Part shown: in pieces, positions 1 to 7,778 of the stretch
How the letters are laid out: every line of letters starts with the position of its first letter
Numbering within the stretch: the first letter of the stretch is position 1
Assembly: GCA_910577215.1 (NCBI GenBank)
Contig: CAJTMQ010000060.1
Span: forward strand, 1 to 10,039
Source: an uncultured Eubacterium sp.
GTDB taxonomy: Bacteria; Bacillota; Clostridia; Oscillospirales; Acutalibacteraceae
Reading direction: 5' to 3'
DNA: 10,039 nucleotides
Notes under the pieces: generated by a model
What the model was told of the DNA's origin: nothing
What the model saw: only the letters and a program-made list of their open reading frames with translations
The model's database searches: none
Made by a program: the position numbers and the translations under genes

Positions 1-243
1 TATTCCCGTGAATTCCATTTCATCCTCATAAAAGCTTATGCCGTTTTTCAGAACTTCTTTCGTGATTAAAATTCCTATAACTATTGCAAAGATTTCAATA
101 GCGGTAAAAAATATAACGGCTGCACTAAGCTCTTCAAATAGTTTTTTTAATGCAAAAATACCGAAACCGAAAACAGCAATATCAAGTGCAGTGATAACTG
201 CCAAGGTTATAGGGGAAAGCACTCGTATGAATTTCTTTTTCAT
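1..243 (-). CDS. Small membrane protein of unknown function, 5' part only (runs off the left edge)
   Basis: An open frame of 81 codons without a stop runs from an ATG at 243-241 to the window edge. The translation starts MKKKFIRVLSP, followed by two hydrophobic stretches (about residues 12-32 and 40-60) that look like a transmembrane hairpin. A more polar segment follows (about residues 62-81, with NGISFYEDEMEF), suggesting a soluble beta-rich domain after the membrane part. The positively charged N-terminus suggests that end is cytoplasmic. The start is supported by an AAGGAGAA ribosome binding site (260-253) nine bases upstream, lying inside the last codons of the pseudouridine synthase gene. 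The ATG overlaps that gene's TGA as ATGA, so the two are probably co-transcribed and translationally coupled. I do not recognise the family. Resemblance of the polar tail to small bacterial PH-like domains is only an impression. Confidence 0.75.
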   Translation of the reverse strand, partial: MKKKFIRVLSPITLAVITALDIAVFGFGIFALKKLFEELSAAVIFFTAIEIFAIVIGILITKEVLKNGISFYEDEMEFTGI

Positions 244-1187
244 ATGTATTTGTTCTCCTTAAAGTTATTTACTATTTCACAATCACTGATTTCAAATCTT
301 CTGCTGCAAAGGTAGTCCAGTATTCCTGCATTTTTCATATTGAATATGATTTTATAGCTGTACAGTGCCTGGCGGTATCTGCCTTGCTCCTTACCGTATT
401 TTCCGTCATTAACAAGCGGGTGACCGATATGCGCAAGGTGGGCTCTTATCTGATGCGTTCTTCCTGTGATTAAATCAATTTCAAGAAGGGATTTATCATT
501 CTTATAATCCAGAACGGTATATTTTGTAACAATTTTTTTTGAATTTTCTGTTTCTTTATTTGAGATGCTCACTTTGTTTTTCTTATTGTCTTTGGTCAGA
601 AAAGCGGTTAATGTATCGCTTTCCTTTGCCATTTTGCCATGAACAACGGTTAAGTAGTATTTTTCAATTTCACGTGTTTTGATTTTTTCATTAAGAATTC
701 TTAATGTTTCTGCATTTTTTGCCGCAATAACAATTCCGCCCGTATTTCTGTCTATCCTGTTGGCAAGGGAAGGGGAAAAGGTGCTGCTGTTTTCAGGGCT
801 CCATTCACCTTTTTCATAAAGGTAGCGCTTCACCCTTGAAATAAGTGTGTCAACATATTCATTACCGTCAGGATGGCAGAGTAAGCCAACCTTTTTATCA
901 AGCAGCATAAGATTGTTATCCTCATAAATTATATCAAGCTGCTTTGAAGCATTGGTAAAATCATAATGCTTAATTTTTTCTTCAAGAACATCATCTTTTA
1001 AATAAAGCTCAATTATATCGCCTTTGTTCAAAATGGCGGATGCATCTGTGCGTTTTTTATTAACTTTTATATTCTTTTTTCTGATTTCTTTAAACATTAA
1101 TGATTTAGGCAGTTTCGGAAAAGTTTTAAGAATAAACTTGTCAACTCTCTGCCCCGAATCATTTTCAGATATGGTAAAACTTTTCAT
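240..1187 (-). CDS. RluA-family 23S rRNA-type pseudouridine synthase with S4 domain
   Basis: A 315-residue protein predicted to isomerise uridine to pseudouridine in RNA, most likely 23S rRNA, in the cytoplasm. Residues about 11-65 form an S4 RNA-binding domain (GQRVDKFI, then RKKNIKVNKKR). The catalytic domain follows from about residue 85. Its active-site motif is NRIDRNTGG at 143-151, with D146 as the presumed catalytic aspartate. The other family hallmark, TGRTHQIRAHLAHIGHPL, is at 241-258. The motif departs from the textbook HRLDxxTSG (Asn for His, Ile for Leu, Gly for Ser), but the aspartate and arginine are kept. I recall such variants from clostridial paralogues, so activity is likely. 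The start at 1187 places the S4 domain at the expected distance from the N-terminus, but no Shine-Dalgarno sequence precedes it. RluA, RluC, RluD and the YlyB-type paralogues cannot be told apart here, so the exact target uridine is unknown. Confidence 0.93.
   Translation of the reverse strand: MKSFTISENDSGQRVDKFILKTFPKLPKSLMFKEIRKKNIKVNKKRTDASAILNKGDIIELYLKDDVLEEKIKHYDFTNASKQLDIIYEDNNLMLLDKKVGLLCHPDGNEYVDTLISRVKRYLYEKGEWSPENSSTFSPSLANRIDRNTGGIVIAAKNAETLRILNEKIKTREIEKYYLTVVHGKMAKESDTLTAFLTKDNKKNKVSISNKETENSKKIVTKYTVLDYKNDKSLLEIDLITGRTHQIRAHLAHIGHPLVNDGKYGKEQGRYRQALYSYKIIFNMKNAGILDYLCSRRFEISDCEIVNNFKENKYI
253..260 (-). promoter_or_regulatory. Ribosome binding site of the partial membrane-protein gene
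   Basis: On the minus strand these bases read AAGGAGAA, nine bases before the ATG at 243. The site lies within the final codons of the upstream pseudouridine synthase gene. It settles the start of the edge-truncated gene and supports coupling of the two genes. Confidence 0.7.
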
Positions 1188-1192
1188 ATGCT

Positions 1193-1209
1193 AATTATAT
1201 ATTATAATT
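1193..1209. repeat. Short AT-only inverted repeat over the divergent promoters
   Basis: AATTATA (1193-1199) and TATAATT (1203-1209) are perfect 7-base inverted arms around a 3-base centre. The repeat covers the -10 of the minus-strand promoter and touches the first base of the plus-strand -35. It could be an operator. Equally, it may simply reflect two TATAAT-like sequences in AT-rich DNA, and no known regulator site is recognised. Confidence 0.3.
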
Positions 1210-1222
1210 TGCAAAAAGTAAA
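1194..1222 (-). promoter_or_regulatory. Sigma-A-type promoter of the pseudouridine synthase gene, leaderless spacing
   Basis: On the minus strand the -35 is TTTACT (1222-1217, four of six consensus bases), then a 17-base spacer, then a perfect TATAAT -10 (1199-1194). The expected transcription start, six to eight bases beyond the -10, falls on or next to the A of the ATG at 1187. A second TATAAT (1206-1201) lies seven bases further upstream but has no good -35, and it would give a leader of only about seven bases. Confidence 0.6.
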
Positions 1223-1236
1223 TATTGTGTTATAAT
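1209..1236 (+). promoter_or_regulatory. Extended -10 promoter for the uvrB-led operon
   Basis: TTGCAA (1209-1214, four of six -35 consensus bases), a 16-base spacer, then TATAAT (1231-1236). The -10 is preceded by TG plus one base (1228-1230), giving a full extended -10 element. Transcription should start near 1243, leaving about 30 bases before the uvrB ATG at 1273. The AAAGGA at 1255-1260 in that leader is the best ribosome binding site, with a rather long spacing of 12. No full Firmicutes SOS (LexA/DinR) box is visible, only an isolated GAAC half-site at 1251-1254. Confidence 0.65.
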
Positions 1237-1272
1237 AGGTCTGATTATGCGAACAAAGGAAAATTTTTTTAT

Positions 1273-3231
1273 ATGGACCATTTTATACTTGTAAGTGAAT
1301 ATAAGCCGACCGGTGATCAGCCCGAGGCTATTGCTGCGCTTGCAGAGGGCATTAGGCGCGGAGATAAAGAGCAGACACTTATGGGTGTTACAGGCTCAGG
1401 TAAAACCTTTACAATGGCAAATATTATTGAGCAGATTAACAAGCCTACCCTTGTGCTTGCTCATAACAAAACGCTTGCAGCACAGCTTTGCTCTGAATTC
1501 AAGGAGTTTTTCCCTGAAAATGCAGTAGAATATTTTGTGTCCTACTATGACTATTATCAGCCTGAGGCTTATGTGCCTACAACGGATACTTATATTGAAA
1601 AGGACAGTGCTGTAAATGAGGAGATAGACAAGCTGCGCCACAGTGCAACCGCAGCTCTTTCCGAAAGAAGAGATGTTATAATTGTTGCATCTGTTTCCTG
1701 CATCTATTCAATCGGTGACCCTATTGATTACCGTAATATGGTTATCTCCCTCAGATCAGGGATGGAATACAGCAGAGATGATCTTATTTTAAAGCTTGTT
1801 TCAATTCAGTATGAAAGAAATGATATAAATTTTGTCAGAAATAAATTCAGAGTCCGCGGTGATACACTTGAAATTTTCCCTGCAGGATCAAGCGGAAATG
1901 CAATTCGTGTTGAATTCTTCGGTGATGAGATTGACAGAATAAGCGAAATTAATCCTCTTACAGGTAAGGTTGAGGGGATTCTTGCACATGTTTGTATCTA
2001 TCCTGCTTCTCATTATGTTGTAGGGCAGGAAAAAATGAAGGTTGCCCTTGATAAAATTTATAATGAAATGGTTGAAAGAGTTGCTTATTTTGAAGCAAAC
2101 GGCAAGCTTCTCGAAGCCCAGCGAATCAAGGAACGTACAATGAATGATATTGAAATGCTTCAGGAAACAGGCTTCTGTAAGGGAATTGAGAACTATTCTG
2201 CCGTTATGAGCAACAGAAAACCCGGTGAAGCACCGTTTACTTTATTGGATTATTTTCCTGACGATTTTCTGCTGTTCTGTGATGAAAGCCATGTTATGCT
2301 TCCGCAGGTAAGGGGAATGTACGGCGGAGATCACAGCAGAAAGCTGAGTCTTATTGATTACGGCTTCAGATTGCCTTCGGCACTTGATAACAGACCGCTT
2401 CAGTTTGATGAATTTTACAGCAAAATAAATCAGGTGGTTTTCACCTCGGCTACTCCCGGTGAGTTTGAAAAAAGCAATTCAACACAGATAGTTGAGCAGA
2501 TTATCCGTCCGACGGGGCTTCTTGATCCGGTTATAACAGTTAAGCCGACTGAAGATCAGATGGACGATTTGGTATCCGAAATTAATATCCGCACACAACG
2601 TGGCGAGAGAGTGCTTGTAACAACGCTTACCAAGGCTATGGCGGAGGACTTAACTGCTTATCTTGAAGGCTTTGATATAAAGGTGCGCTATATGCATCAC
2701 GATGTTGATACAATTGAAAGAATGGAAATTATACGAGATCTGCGACTTGGTGAATTTGATGTGCTTGTAGGTATAAACCTGCTTCGTGAGGGTCTTGATA
2801 TACCCGAGGTTTCACTTGTAGCAATCATTGATGCCGATAAAGAGGGCTTTCTGCGTTCCGAAACATCACTTGTGCAGACGATAGGCCGTGCCGCCAGAAA
2901 TGCCAACGGTGAGGTTATTATGTATGCAGACAGTGTTACACCGTCTATGGAGCGTGCAATTACCGAAACGCTTCGCCGACGCAAAATTCAGGAAAAATAT
3001 AATGAAGAGCACGGAATAATTCCGAAGACTATTAAAAAGAATGTAAGACAGGTGCTTGAAATTACATCAAAGGAAAAGCTTGACGGCAAGCGCAAAAAGC
3101 GGTTGTCCAAAAAAGAGCGGGAGGCACTTATTCAGAGTCTTACCAAGGAAATGAAGGAAGCTGCAAGAATGCTTGAATTTGAGCATGCAGCTTATCTGAG
3201 AGATAAAATTAATGAATTACAATCGGAGTAA
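1273..3231 (+). CDS. uvrB: UvrABC excinuclease subunit B
   Basis: A 652-residue DEAD-like helicase-fold ATPase of nucleotide excision repair. It receives damaged DNA from UvrA, verifies the lesion by threading a strand behind its beta-hairpin, and recruits UvrC. Visible landmarks are Walker A GVTGSGKT (38-45), the aromatic damage-sensing hairpin region [13 protein letters not shown] (90-102), the DESH Walker B box (337-340), helicase motif QTIGRAARN (535-543), and a C-terminal UVR coiled-coil domain (about 617-650) that contacts UvrA and UvrC. Length matches the family. The frame is open back to a TTG at 1225, but that codon lies inside the promoter. The ATG at 1273 gives the normal start ([14 protein letters not shown] at residues 7-20) and follows AAAGGA. 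The next gene begins 6 bases after the stop. Confidence 0.98.
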   Translation: MDHFILVSEYKPTGDQPEAIAALAEGIRRGDKEQTLMGVTGSGKTFTMANIIEQINKPTLVLAHNKTLAAQLCSEFKEFFPENAVEYFVSYYDYYQPEAYVPTTDTYIEKDSAVNEEIDKLRHSATAALSERRDVIIVASVSCIYSIGDPIDYRNMVISLRSGMEYSRDDLILKLVSIQYERNDINFVRNKFRVRGDTLEIFPAGSSGNAIRVEFFGDEIDRISEINPLTGKVEGILAHVCIYPASHYVVGQEKMKVALDKIYNEMVERVAYFEANGKLLEAQRIKERTMNDIEMLQETGFCKGIENYSAVMSNRKPGEAPFTLLDYFPDDFLLFCDESHVMLPQVRGMYGGDHSRKLSLIDYGFRLPSALDNRPLQFDEFYSKINQVVFTSATPGEFEKSNSTQIVEQIIRPTGLLDPVITVKPTEDQMDDLVSEINIRTQRGERVLVTTLTKAMAEDLTAYLEGFDIKVRYMHHDVDTIERMEIIRDLRLGEFDVLVGINLLREGLDIPEVSLVAIIDADKEGFLRSETSLVQTIGRAARNANGEVIMYADSVTPSMERAITETLRRRKIQEKYNEEHGIIPKTIKKNVRQVLEITSKEKLDGKRKKRLSKKEREALIQSLTKEMKEAARMLEFEHAAYLRDKINELQSE

Positions 3232-3237
3232 ATTATA

Positions 3238-4674
3238 ATGACAAAATTATTCAACGATAAGGGTTTCTGGAAAACCGCAATGACACTTGCCGTTCCTGTT
3301 GCATTACAGAATTTGCTTACAAGCTCATTTACTTTGGCAGATACGCTTCTTGTTAGTAATTTAGGTTCTGTTGCATTATCATCTGTAGGAATGATAGGGC
3401 AGTGGGCTTGGCTTATGAATATGGTTTTGGTAGGCTTTTGTTCTGCCACTACCGTTTTTATTTCTCAGTACTGGGGAATTAAGGATATAAAAAAAATCCG
3501 CCGTATATCAGGTATATCAATTGTTTTTGCACTTATAGTGTCGGTGTTGTTTACAACTGTAAGCCTTGTTTTTACAAGCGGTGTTGTAAGAATTTTTAAT
3601 TCAGATCCGGCAGTTATCAGTGCAGGAAGTGAATATTTAAAGCTTGTTTGCTTTTCTTTTATTGCAGTTGCCTTAACAAATATTTTGGCAACTATTTTAA
3701 GAAGTGTTGAAAGTGTTAGGCTTCCTATGTATATTTCTGGATTTACAACAGTTTTGAACATTTTTCTTGATTATTCAATGATTTTCGGTAAATTCGGCTT
3801 TGCTGAAATGGGTATAAAAGGTGCTGCAGTTGCAACAGTAATTTCTTCATGGTCGGGTGTTATACTTTTAGTCTTAATTTCAATTATTCAGAAGAATATA
3901 CTGATTGCAAGTCCGAAAAAGTTTTTTATATTCAGTAAAGAAGAATTTAAAATTTATGTAAAAAAAGCAACTCCTGTAGTTATCAATGAGGGAATGTGGG
4001 GCGCCGGAACATTTATTTTTAACATTATTTATGGCAATATGGGGTATGAGTATTTTTCAGCAATAACTATTTTAAGAAGCTTTGAAAATATAGCCTTTAT
4101 CATATTTATCGGAATTTGCAGTGCTTCATCTGTTATGATAGGCAAATCAATAGGCAGCGGAAAGATTGAAAGAGGCATTACGGATGCTAAGCGCTTTTCA
4201 TATATTGTTCCTGTTCTGGCAGTTATAACAGCTATAATTATGATTGTGTTCAGAAATCAGCTTGTAAGCATATTCAATATGGGCAGTAATATTGCTGAGG
4301 GCACACTTCACACGGCTGCGGTATTAATGATTATTTATGCCTGTGCATTTCCGTTAAGAATGTTTTCTTATCTGCAGGTTGTTTCTGTGTTTAGGTCTGC
4401 CGGTGATACTGTAACAGGTGTTAAATATGATTTGATTTCCCTTTGGGCAATGTCCTTACCGGCAACATTAATTGCTGTTTATGTTTTGAAAGTGCCCTTT
4501 GTGGCTGCTTTTGCAATTATGTATATTTTTGAGGATATACCAAAGATAATTTTGTGTGGTAAATTCTATCTTTCAAAAAGATGGATTAAGCCTGTAACAG
4601 AAGAGGGTAAGGATGCCCTGAAAAAATATAATTCCGAAATAATTAAGGGTAAAGCAGGTGATAAGATTGATTAA
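3238..4674 (+). CDS. MATE-family multidrug/toxin efflux transporter
   Basis: A 478-residue integral membrane protein of the MATE family (Na+- or H+-driven export of organic cations and other toxic compounds). About 12 hydrophobic segments can be picked out in two halves joined by a polar loop near residues 219-240. Family signatures include [11 protein letters not shown] in the first helix region (33-43), [13 protein letters not shown] (153-165) with its second-half counterpart VFRSAGDT (384-391), and GIKGAAVAT (192-200). A membrane-embedded Glu occurs at 251 (INEGMWG), where many MATE proteins carry an acidic residue. The start follows CGGAG (3224-3228), nine bases upstream and inside the uvrB end. 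The gene sits 6 bases after uvrB and overlaps uvrA. The substrate cannot be read from the sequence. The position between two repair genes recalls dinF, an SOS-linked MATE gene downstream of lexA in E. coli, but equivalence is only inferred. Confidence 0.93.
   Translation: MTKLFNDKGFWKTAMTLAVPVALQNLLTSSFTLADTLLVSNLGSVALSSVGMIGQWAWLMNMVLVGFCSATTVFISQYWGIKDIKKIRRISGISIVFALIVSVLFTTVSLVFTSGVVRIFNSDPAVISAGSEYLKLVCFSFIAVALTNILATILRSVESVRLPMYISGFTTVLNIFLDYSMIFGKFGFAEMGIKGAAVATVISSWSGVILLVLISIIQKNILIASPKKFFIFSKEEFKIYVKKATPVVINEGMWGAGTFIFNIIYGNMGYEYFSAITILRSFENIAFIIFIGICSASSVMIGKSIGSGKIERGITDAKRFSYIVPVLAVITAIIMIVFRNQLVSIFNMGSNIAEGTLHTAAVLMIIYACAFPLRMFSYLQVVSVFRSAGDTVTGVKYDLISLWAMSLPATLIAVYVLKVPFVAAFAIMYIFEDIPKIILCGKFYLSKRWIKPVTEEGKDALKKYNSEIIKGKAGDKID
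4644..4662 (+). promoter_or_regulatory. Two ribosome binding sites serving alternative uvrA starts
   Basis: AAGGG (4644-4648) lies nine bases before the GTG at 4658. AGGTGAT (4656-4662), a seven-base match to the extended anti-Shine-Dalgarno complement, lies four bases before the TTG at 4667. Both starts fall inside the end of the transporter gene, so uvrA translation is likely coupled to it. The sequence does not decide between the two starts. Confidence 0.5.
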
Positions 4675-7495
4675 GAATATAGTTGTAAAGGGTGCAAGAG
4701 AGCACAATTTAAAAAATATAGATGTTGAAATTCCGAGGGATAGCCTTGTTGTTTTTACAGGTCTGTCCGGTTCGGGAAAATCAAGTCTGGCGTTTGATAC
4801 GATTTATGCAGAGGGGCAAAGAAGATATGTAGAAAGTCTGTCATCATATGCACGTCAGTTTTTAGGGCAGATGGAAAAACCGGATGTTGATTATATTGAA
4901 GGTCTCAGCCCTGCAATTTCCATAGATCAGAAAACAACCTCTAAAAATCCGCGCTCAACTGTTGGTACGGTTACGGAGATATATGATTATTTAAGACTTC
5001 TTTATGCAAGAATCGGTATTCCGCACTGTCCGGTTTGCGGTAAAGAAATTACCCAGCAGACGATTGATCAGATTGTTGATAAAATTCTTTTATATCCCGA
5101 AAAAACGAAAATACAGATAATGGCACCGATTGTAAGGGGCAGAAAAGGCGAATATGTTAAAGAGCTTGATGACGCAAGAAAAAGCGGCTTTGTTCGTGTT
5201 CGTGTAGACGGAAGCATTTATGATTTATCCGAAGAAATCAAAATGGATAAAAATAAAAAGCATAATATAGAGGTGGTTGTTGACCGTTTAGTTGTTTCCG
5301 AAAGCATAAGAAGCAGACTTACGGACAGTATTGAAACTGCAACACACCTTTCAAAGGGAACGGTAATATGCGATGTTATAGATGGTGAGGAAGAGCTTTT
5401 TTCACTTGATTATGCCTGCCCCGAACATGGTGTTTCAATTGAGGAAATGAGTCCCCGTATGTTTTCGTTCAACAATCCGTTCGGTGCCTGCAAGCGGTGT
5501 ACCGGTCTCGGAACCTTTATGGAAATTGATGAATCTCTGATCATTCCGAACAGAAAGCTTTCAATCAATCAGGGTGCAGTTAAGGCAAGCGGCTGGAATG
5601 TTGCTGACGGCTCCTCAATAGCCAGAATGTATTTTGAGGCACTTTCCAAGGAATACAACTTCTCTCTTGATATGCCTGTTGAAATGCTCTCTAAGGAGGC
5701 TCTGGACGTTATTTTGCACGGTACAAAGGGCAAGAAGATAAAGATGAAGCGTGTTACTTCATACGGAAGCGGCACATATGTTAATGATTTTGAGGGAGTT
5801 GTAAACAACCTTAAGCGCAGATATGATGAAACAACATCTGATTGGGCAAGGTCGGATATTGAATCTGTTATGGTTTCATCCAGATGTCCCGATTGTAAGG
5901 GAGCAAGACTATCACCCATAAGCCTTTCTGTTACTGTTGGCGGTAAGAATATACATCAGTTCTGCCAAATGCCTATATCTGAGGAGCTTGAATTTATTGA
6001 AAATCTTGAGTTAACTGAAAAGGAACGGATGATAGGAAGACTCATTTTAAGAGAAATTAAGGAAAGGCTTAATTTTCTCAATGCGGTTGGTCTTGATTAT
6101 TTATCTCTTTCCAGAGAAGCAGCAACGCTTTCAGGCGGCGAAGCACAGCGAATAAGGCTTGCAACGCAGATAGGCTCTTCTCTTACGGGTGCATTATATA
6201 TACTTGATGAACCGTCTATCGGTCTGCATCAAAGAGATAATGAAAAGCTGCTCGGAACACTCAGACATCTTCGTGATTTGGGCAACACGCTTATTGTAGT
6301 TGAGCACGATGAAGATACTATGCGTGCGGCGGATTATGTTGTGGATATCGGTCCGGGTGCAGGCGTTCACGGCGGTGAACTGATTGCCGCAGGCTCTGTG
6401 GATGATATCATTGCGTGCAGGAGTTCAATTACAGGGCAGTATTTAAGCGGAGAAAAGAAAATTCCCGTTCCTTTACAAAGAAGGGCAGGAAACGGACACA
6501 AATTAACCGTATACGGTGCTGCTGAAAATAACCTTAAAAAGATAGATGTAGAAATTCCGCTTGGGCAGTTTGTTGCCGTTACAGGTGTTTCAGGTTCGGG
6601 AAAATCAAGCCTTGTTAATGAAATTCTTTATAAATATCTTGCAAGTGAGCTTAACAATGCGAAAAAAAGACCGGGAGAATTCAAGAAAATAAAGGGAACA
6701 GAATTCCTTGATAAGGTAATTGATATAGACCAGTCACCGATAGGAAGAACACCACGTTCCAACCCTGCAACATATACAGGTGTATTTAATGATATTCGTG
6801 ACTTATTTGCAGAAACACCGGATGCAAAAATAAGAGGATATAAGTCAAACCGTTTTTCCTTTAATGTTAAGGGCGGAAGATGCGAAGCATGTCAGGGTGA
6901 CGGTATTGTTAAAATAGAAATGCATTTTCTTGCAGATATTTATGTACCCTGCGATGCCTGCGGAGGTCAGAAATATAACCGAGAAACTCTTGAGGTTAAA
7001 TTTAAAGGCAGGAGTATATTTGAGGTGCTTGAAATGACAGTTGACGAGGGGATTGAGTTTTTCAAGCAGCAGCCTAAGATTTACCGTAAGCTGAAAACAT
7101 TATCTGATGTTGGACTTGGATATATCAAAATCGGGCAGCCCGCAACAACGCTTTCAGGCGGCGAGGCACAGCGTGTAAAGCTTGCCACAGAGCTTATGAA
7201 GAGGTCAACAGGAAAAACCATTTATATTCTTGATGAGCCAACCACAGGGCTTCATACTGCTGATGTTCACAGACTAGTTAATGTTTTGAACGAGCTTGTT
7301 AATCTGGGCAATACGGTGCTTGTTATTGAGCACAATCTTGATGTTATCAAAACGGCTGATCATATAATTGATTTAGGACCTGAAGGCGGAAAGGGCGGCG
7401 GCAGAATTGTAGCTGCAGGTACACCCGAAGAGGTTGCAAAATCTAAAAAATCATATACTGCAAAATATTTAAAGCCGTTGCTGGAAGCTGAATAA
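4658..7495 (+). CDS. uvrA: UvrABC excinuclease subunit A
   Basis: A 945-residue tandem ABC ATPase that dimerises, scans DNA for helix distortion and loads UvrB on lesions. It has two nucleotide-binding modules. The first has Walker A GLSGSGKS (35-42), signature LSGGEAQR (491-498) and Walker B ILDEPS (515-520). The second has GVSGSGKS (643-650), LSGGEAQR (832-839) and ILDEPT (857-862). Zinc-type clusters are C124/C127, the module C254-H257 with C278/C281 (CPEH where many homologues have CxxC), CPDC (410-413) and C742/C745 with C765/C768. The first module contains the UvrB-interaction region (about 130-250). Length is normal. The start is ambiguous: the GTG at 4658 (17-base overlap with the transporter gene) or the TTG at 4667 (8-base overlap, 942 residues); both have a ribosome binding site. 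Downstream, the TM1266-family gene begins 19 bases after the stop. Confidence 0.98.
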   Translation: MIRLIKNIVVKGAREHNLKNIDVEIPRDSLVVFTGLSGSGKSSLAFDTIYAEGQRRYVESLSSYARQFLGQMEKPDVDYIEGLSPAISIDQKTTSKNPRSTVGTVTEIYDYLRLLYARIGIPHCPVCGKEITQQTIDQIVDKILLYPEKTKIQIMAPIVRGRKGEYVKELDDARKSGFVRVRVDGSIYDLSEEIKMDKNKKHNIEVVVDRLVVSESIRSRLTDSIETATHLSKGTVICDVIDGEEELFSLDYACPEHGVSIEEMSPRMFSFNNPFGACKRCTGLGTFMEIDESLIIPNRKLSINQGAVKASGWNVADGSSIARMYFEALSKEYNFSLDMPVEMLSKEALDVILHGTKGKKIKMKRVTSYGSGTYVNDFEGVVNNLKRRYDETTSDWARSDIESVMVSSRCPDCKGARLSPISLSVTVGGKNIHQFCQMPISEELEFIENLELTEKERMIGRLILREIKERLNFLNAVGLDYLSLSREAATLSGGEAQRIRLATQIGSSLTGALYILDEPSIGLHQRDNEKLLGTLRHLRDLGNTLIVVEHDEDTMRAADYVVDIGPGAGVHGGELIAAGSVDDIIACRSSITGQYLSGEKKIPVPLQRRAGNGHKLTVYGAAENNLKKIDVEIPLGQFVAVTGVSGSGKSSLVNEILYKYLASELNNAKKRPGEFKKIKGTEFLDKVIDIDQSPIGRTPRSNPATYTGVFNDIRDLFAETPDAKIRGYKSNRFSFNVKGGRCEACQGDGIVKIEMHFLADIYVPCDACGGQKYNRETLEVKFKGRSIFEVLEMTVDEGIEFFKQQPKIYRKLKTLSDVGLGYIKIGQPATTLSGGEAQRVKLATELMKRSTGKTIYILDEPTTGLHTADVHRLVNVLNELVNLGNTVLVIEHNLDVIKTADHIIDLGPEGGKGGGRIVAAGTPEEVAKSKKSYTAKYLKPLLEAE

Positions 7496-7514
7496 TTTTT
7501 TTCGAGGTGAAAAT

Positions 7515-7778
7515 ATGGAAACCAGAGTTGCGGTTATAGGGATTATTATTGATAATTCCGATTCTATTGAAGAGATGAATAAAACCCTGCATAAATACTC
7601 AGAGTATATTATTGGAAGAATGGGCATTCCGTACCGTCAGAAGGGAATAAGCATAATCAGCATAGCTGTTGATGCACCGCAGGATGTTATCAGTGCATTG
7701 TCGGGCAGCATAGGAAGAATTGATGGAATTTCAGCTAAAACAGCATATTCCAACTGTATTTTTAAGGGTAATCAATGA
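7515..7778 (+). CDS. TM1266-family putative iron-only hydrogenase system regulator
   Basis: An 87-residue soluble protein made of one ACT-like/NikR-C-terminal-like alpha-beta ligand-binding fold. The N-terminal strand RVAVIGIIIDN (4-14), the central GRMGIPYRQKGISIISIAVD (34-53) and the C-terminal GRIDGISAKTAYS (67-79) match the small proteins annotated beside [FeFe]-hydrogenase maturation genes (type example Thermotoga maritima TM1266). No DNA-binding domain is present, so the 'regulator' label comes from context and fold only. It may bind a small ligand or metal, or act through a partner. GAGGTGA (7504-7510) is a good ribosome binding site four bases before the ATG. The stop overlaps the hydE start as ATGA, which implies coupled translation and a role in hydrogenase assembly or expression. 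The family call is fairly secure, the function is not. Confidence 0.88.
   Translation: METRVAVIGIIIDNSDSIEEMNKTLHKYSEYIIGRMGIPYRQKGISIISIAVDAPQDVISALSGSIGRIDGISAKTAYSNCIFKGNQ

Noticed and set aside
38..262. Plus-strand reading frame of 74 codons at the left end
   Set aside because: It lies opposite the well-supported minus-strand membrane-protein gene, has no ribosome binding site, and its translation looks like an antisense shadow.
1251..1260. Possible SOS (LexA/DinR) box upstream of uvrB
   Set aside because: Only one half-site, GAAC at 1251-1254, is present; the matching GTTC half at the right spacing is missing. SOS control cannot be claimed from this.
1225..1272. N-terminal extension of UvrB from a TTG at 1225 (16 extra residues)
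   Set aside because: The TTG and following codons coincide with the extended -10 promoter, there is no ribosome binding site before it, and the extra residues do not resemble any UvrB N-terminus. The ATG at 1273 gives the family start.
2697..2984. Minus-strand frame inside uvrB, and similar antisense frames inside MATE, uvrA and hydF
   Set aside because: They are serine-, isoleucine- and arginine-rich shadow translations within strongly conserved genes, with no start signals of their own.
7496..7514. Possible terminator in the T-run between uvrA and the TM1266-family gene
   Set aside because: The run of Ts at 7496-7502 has no stable GC-rich stem before it; the gap is 19 bases and mostly holds the next ribosome binding site.
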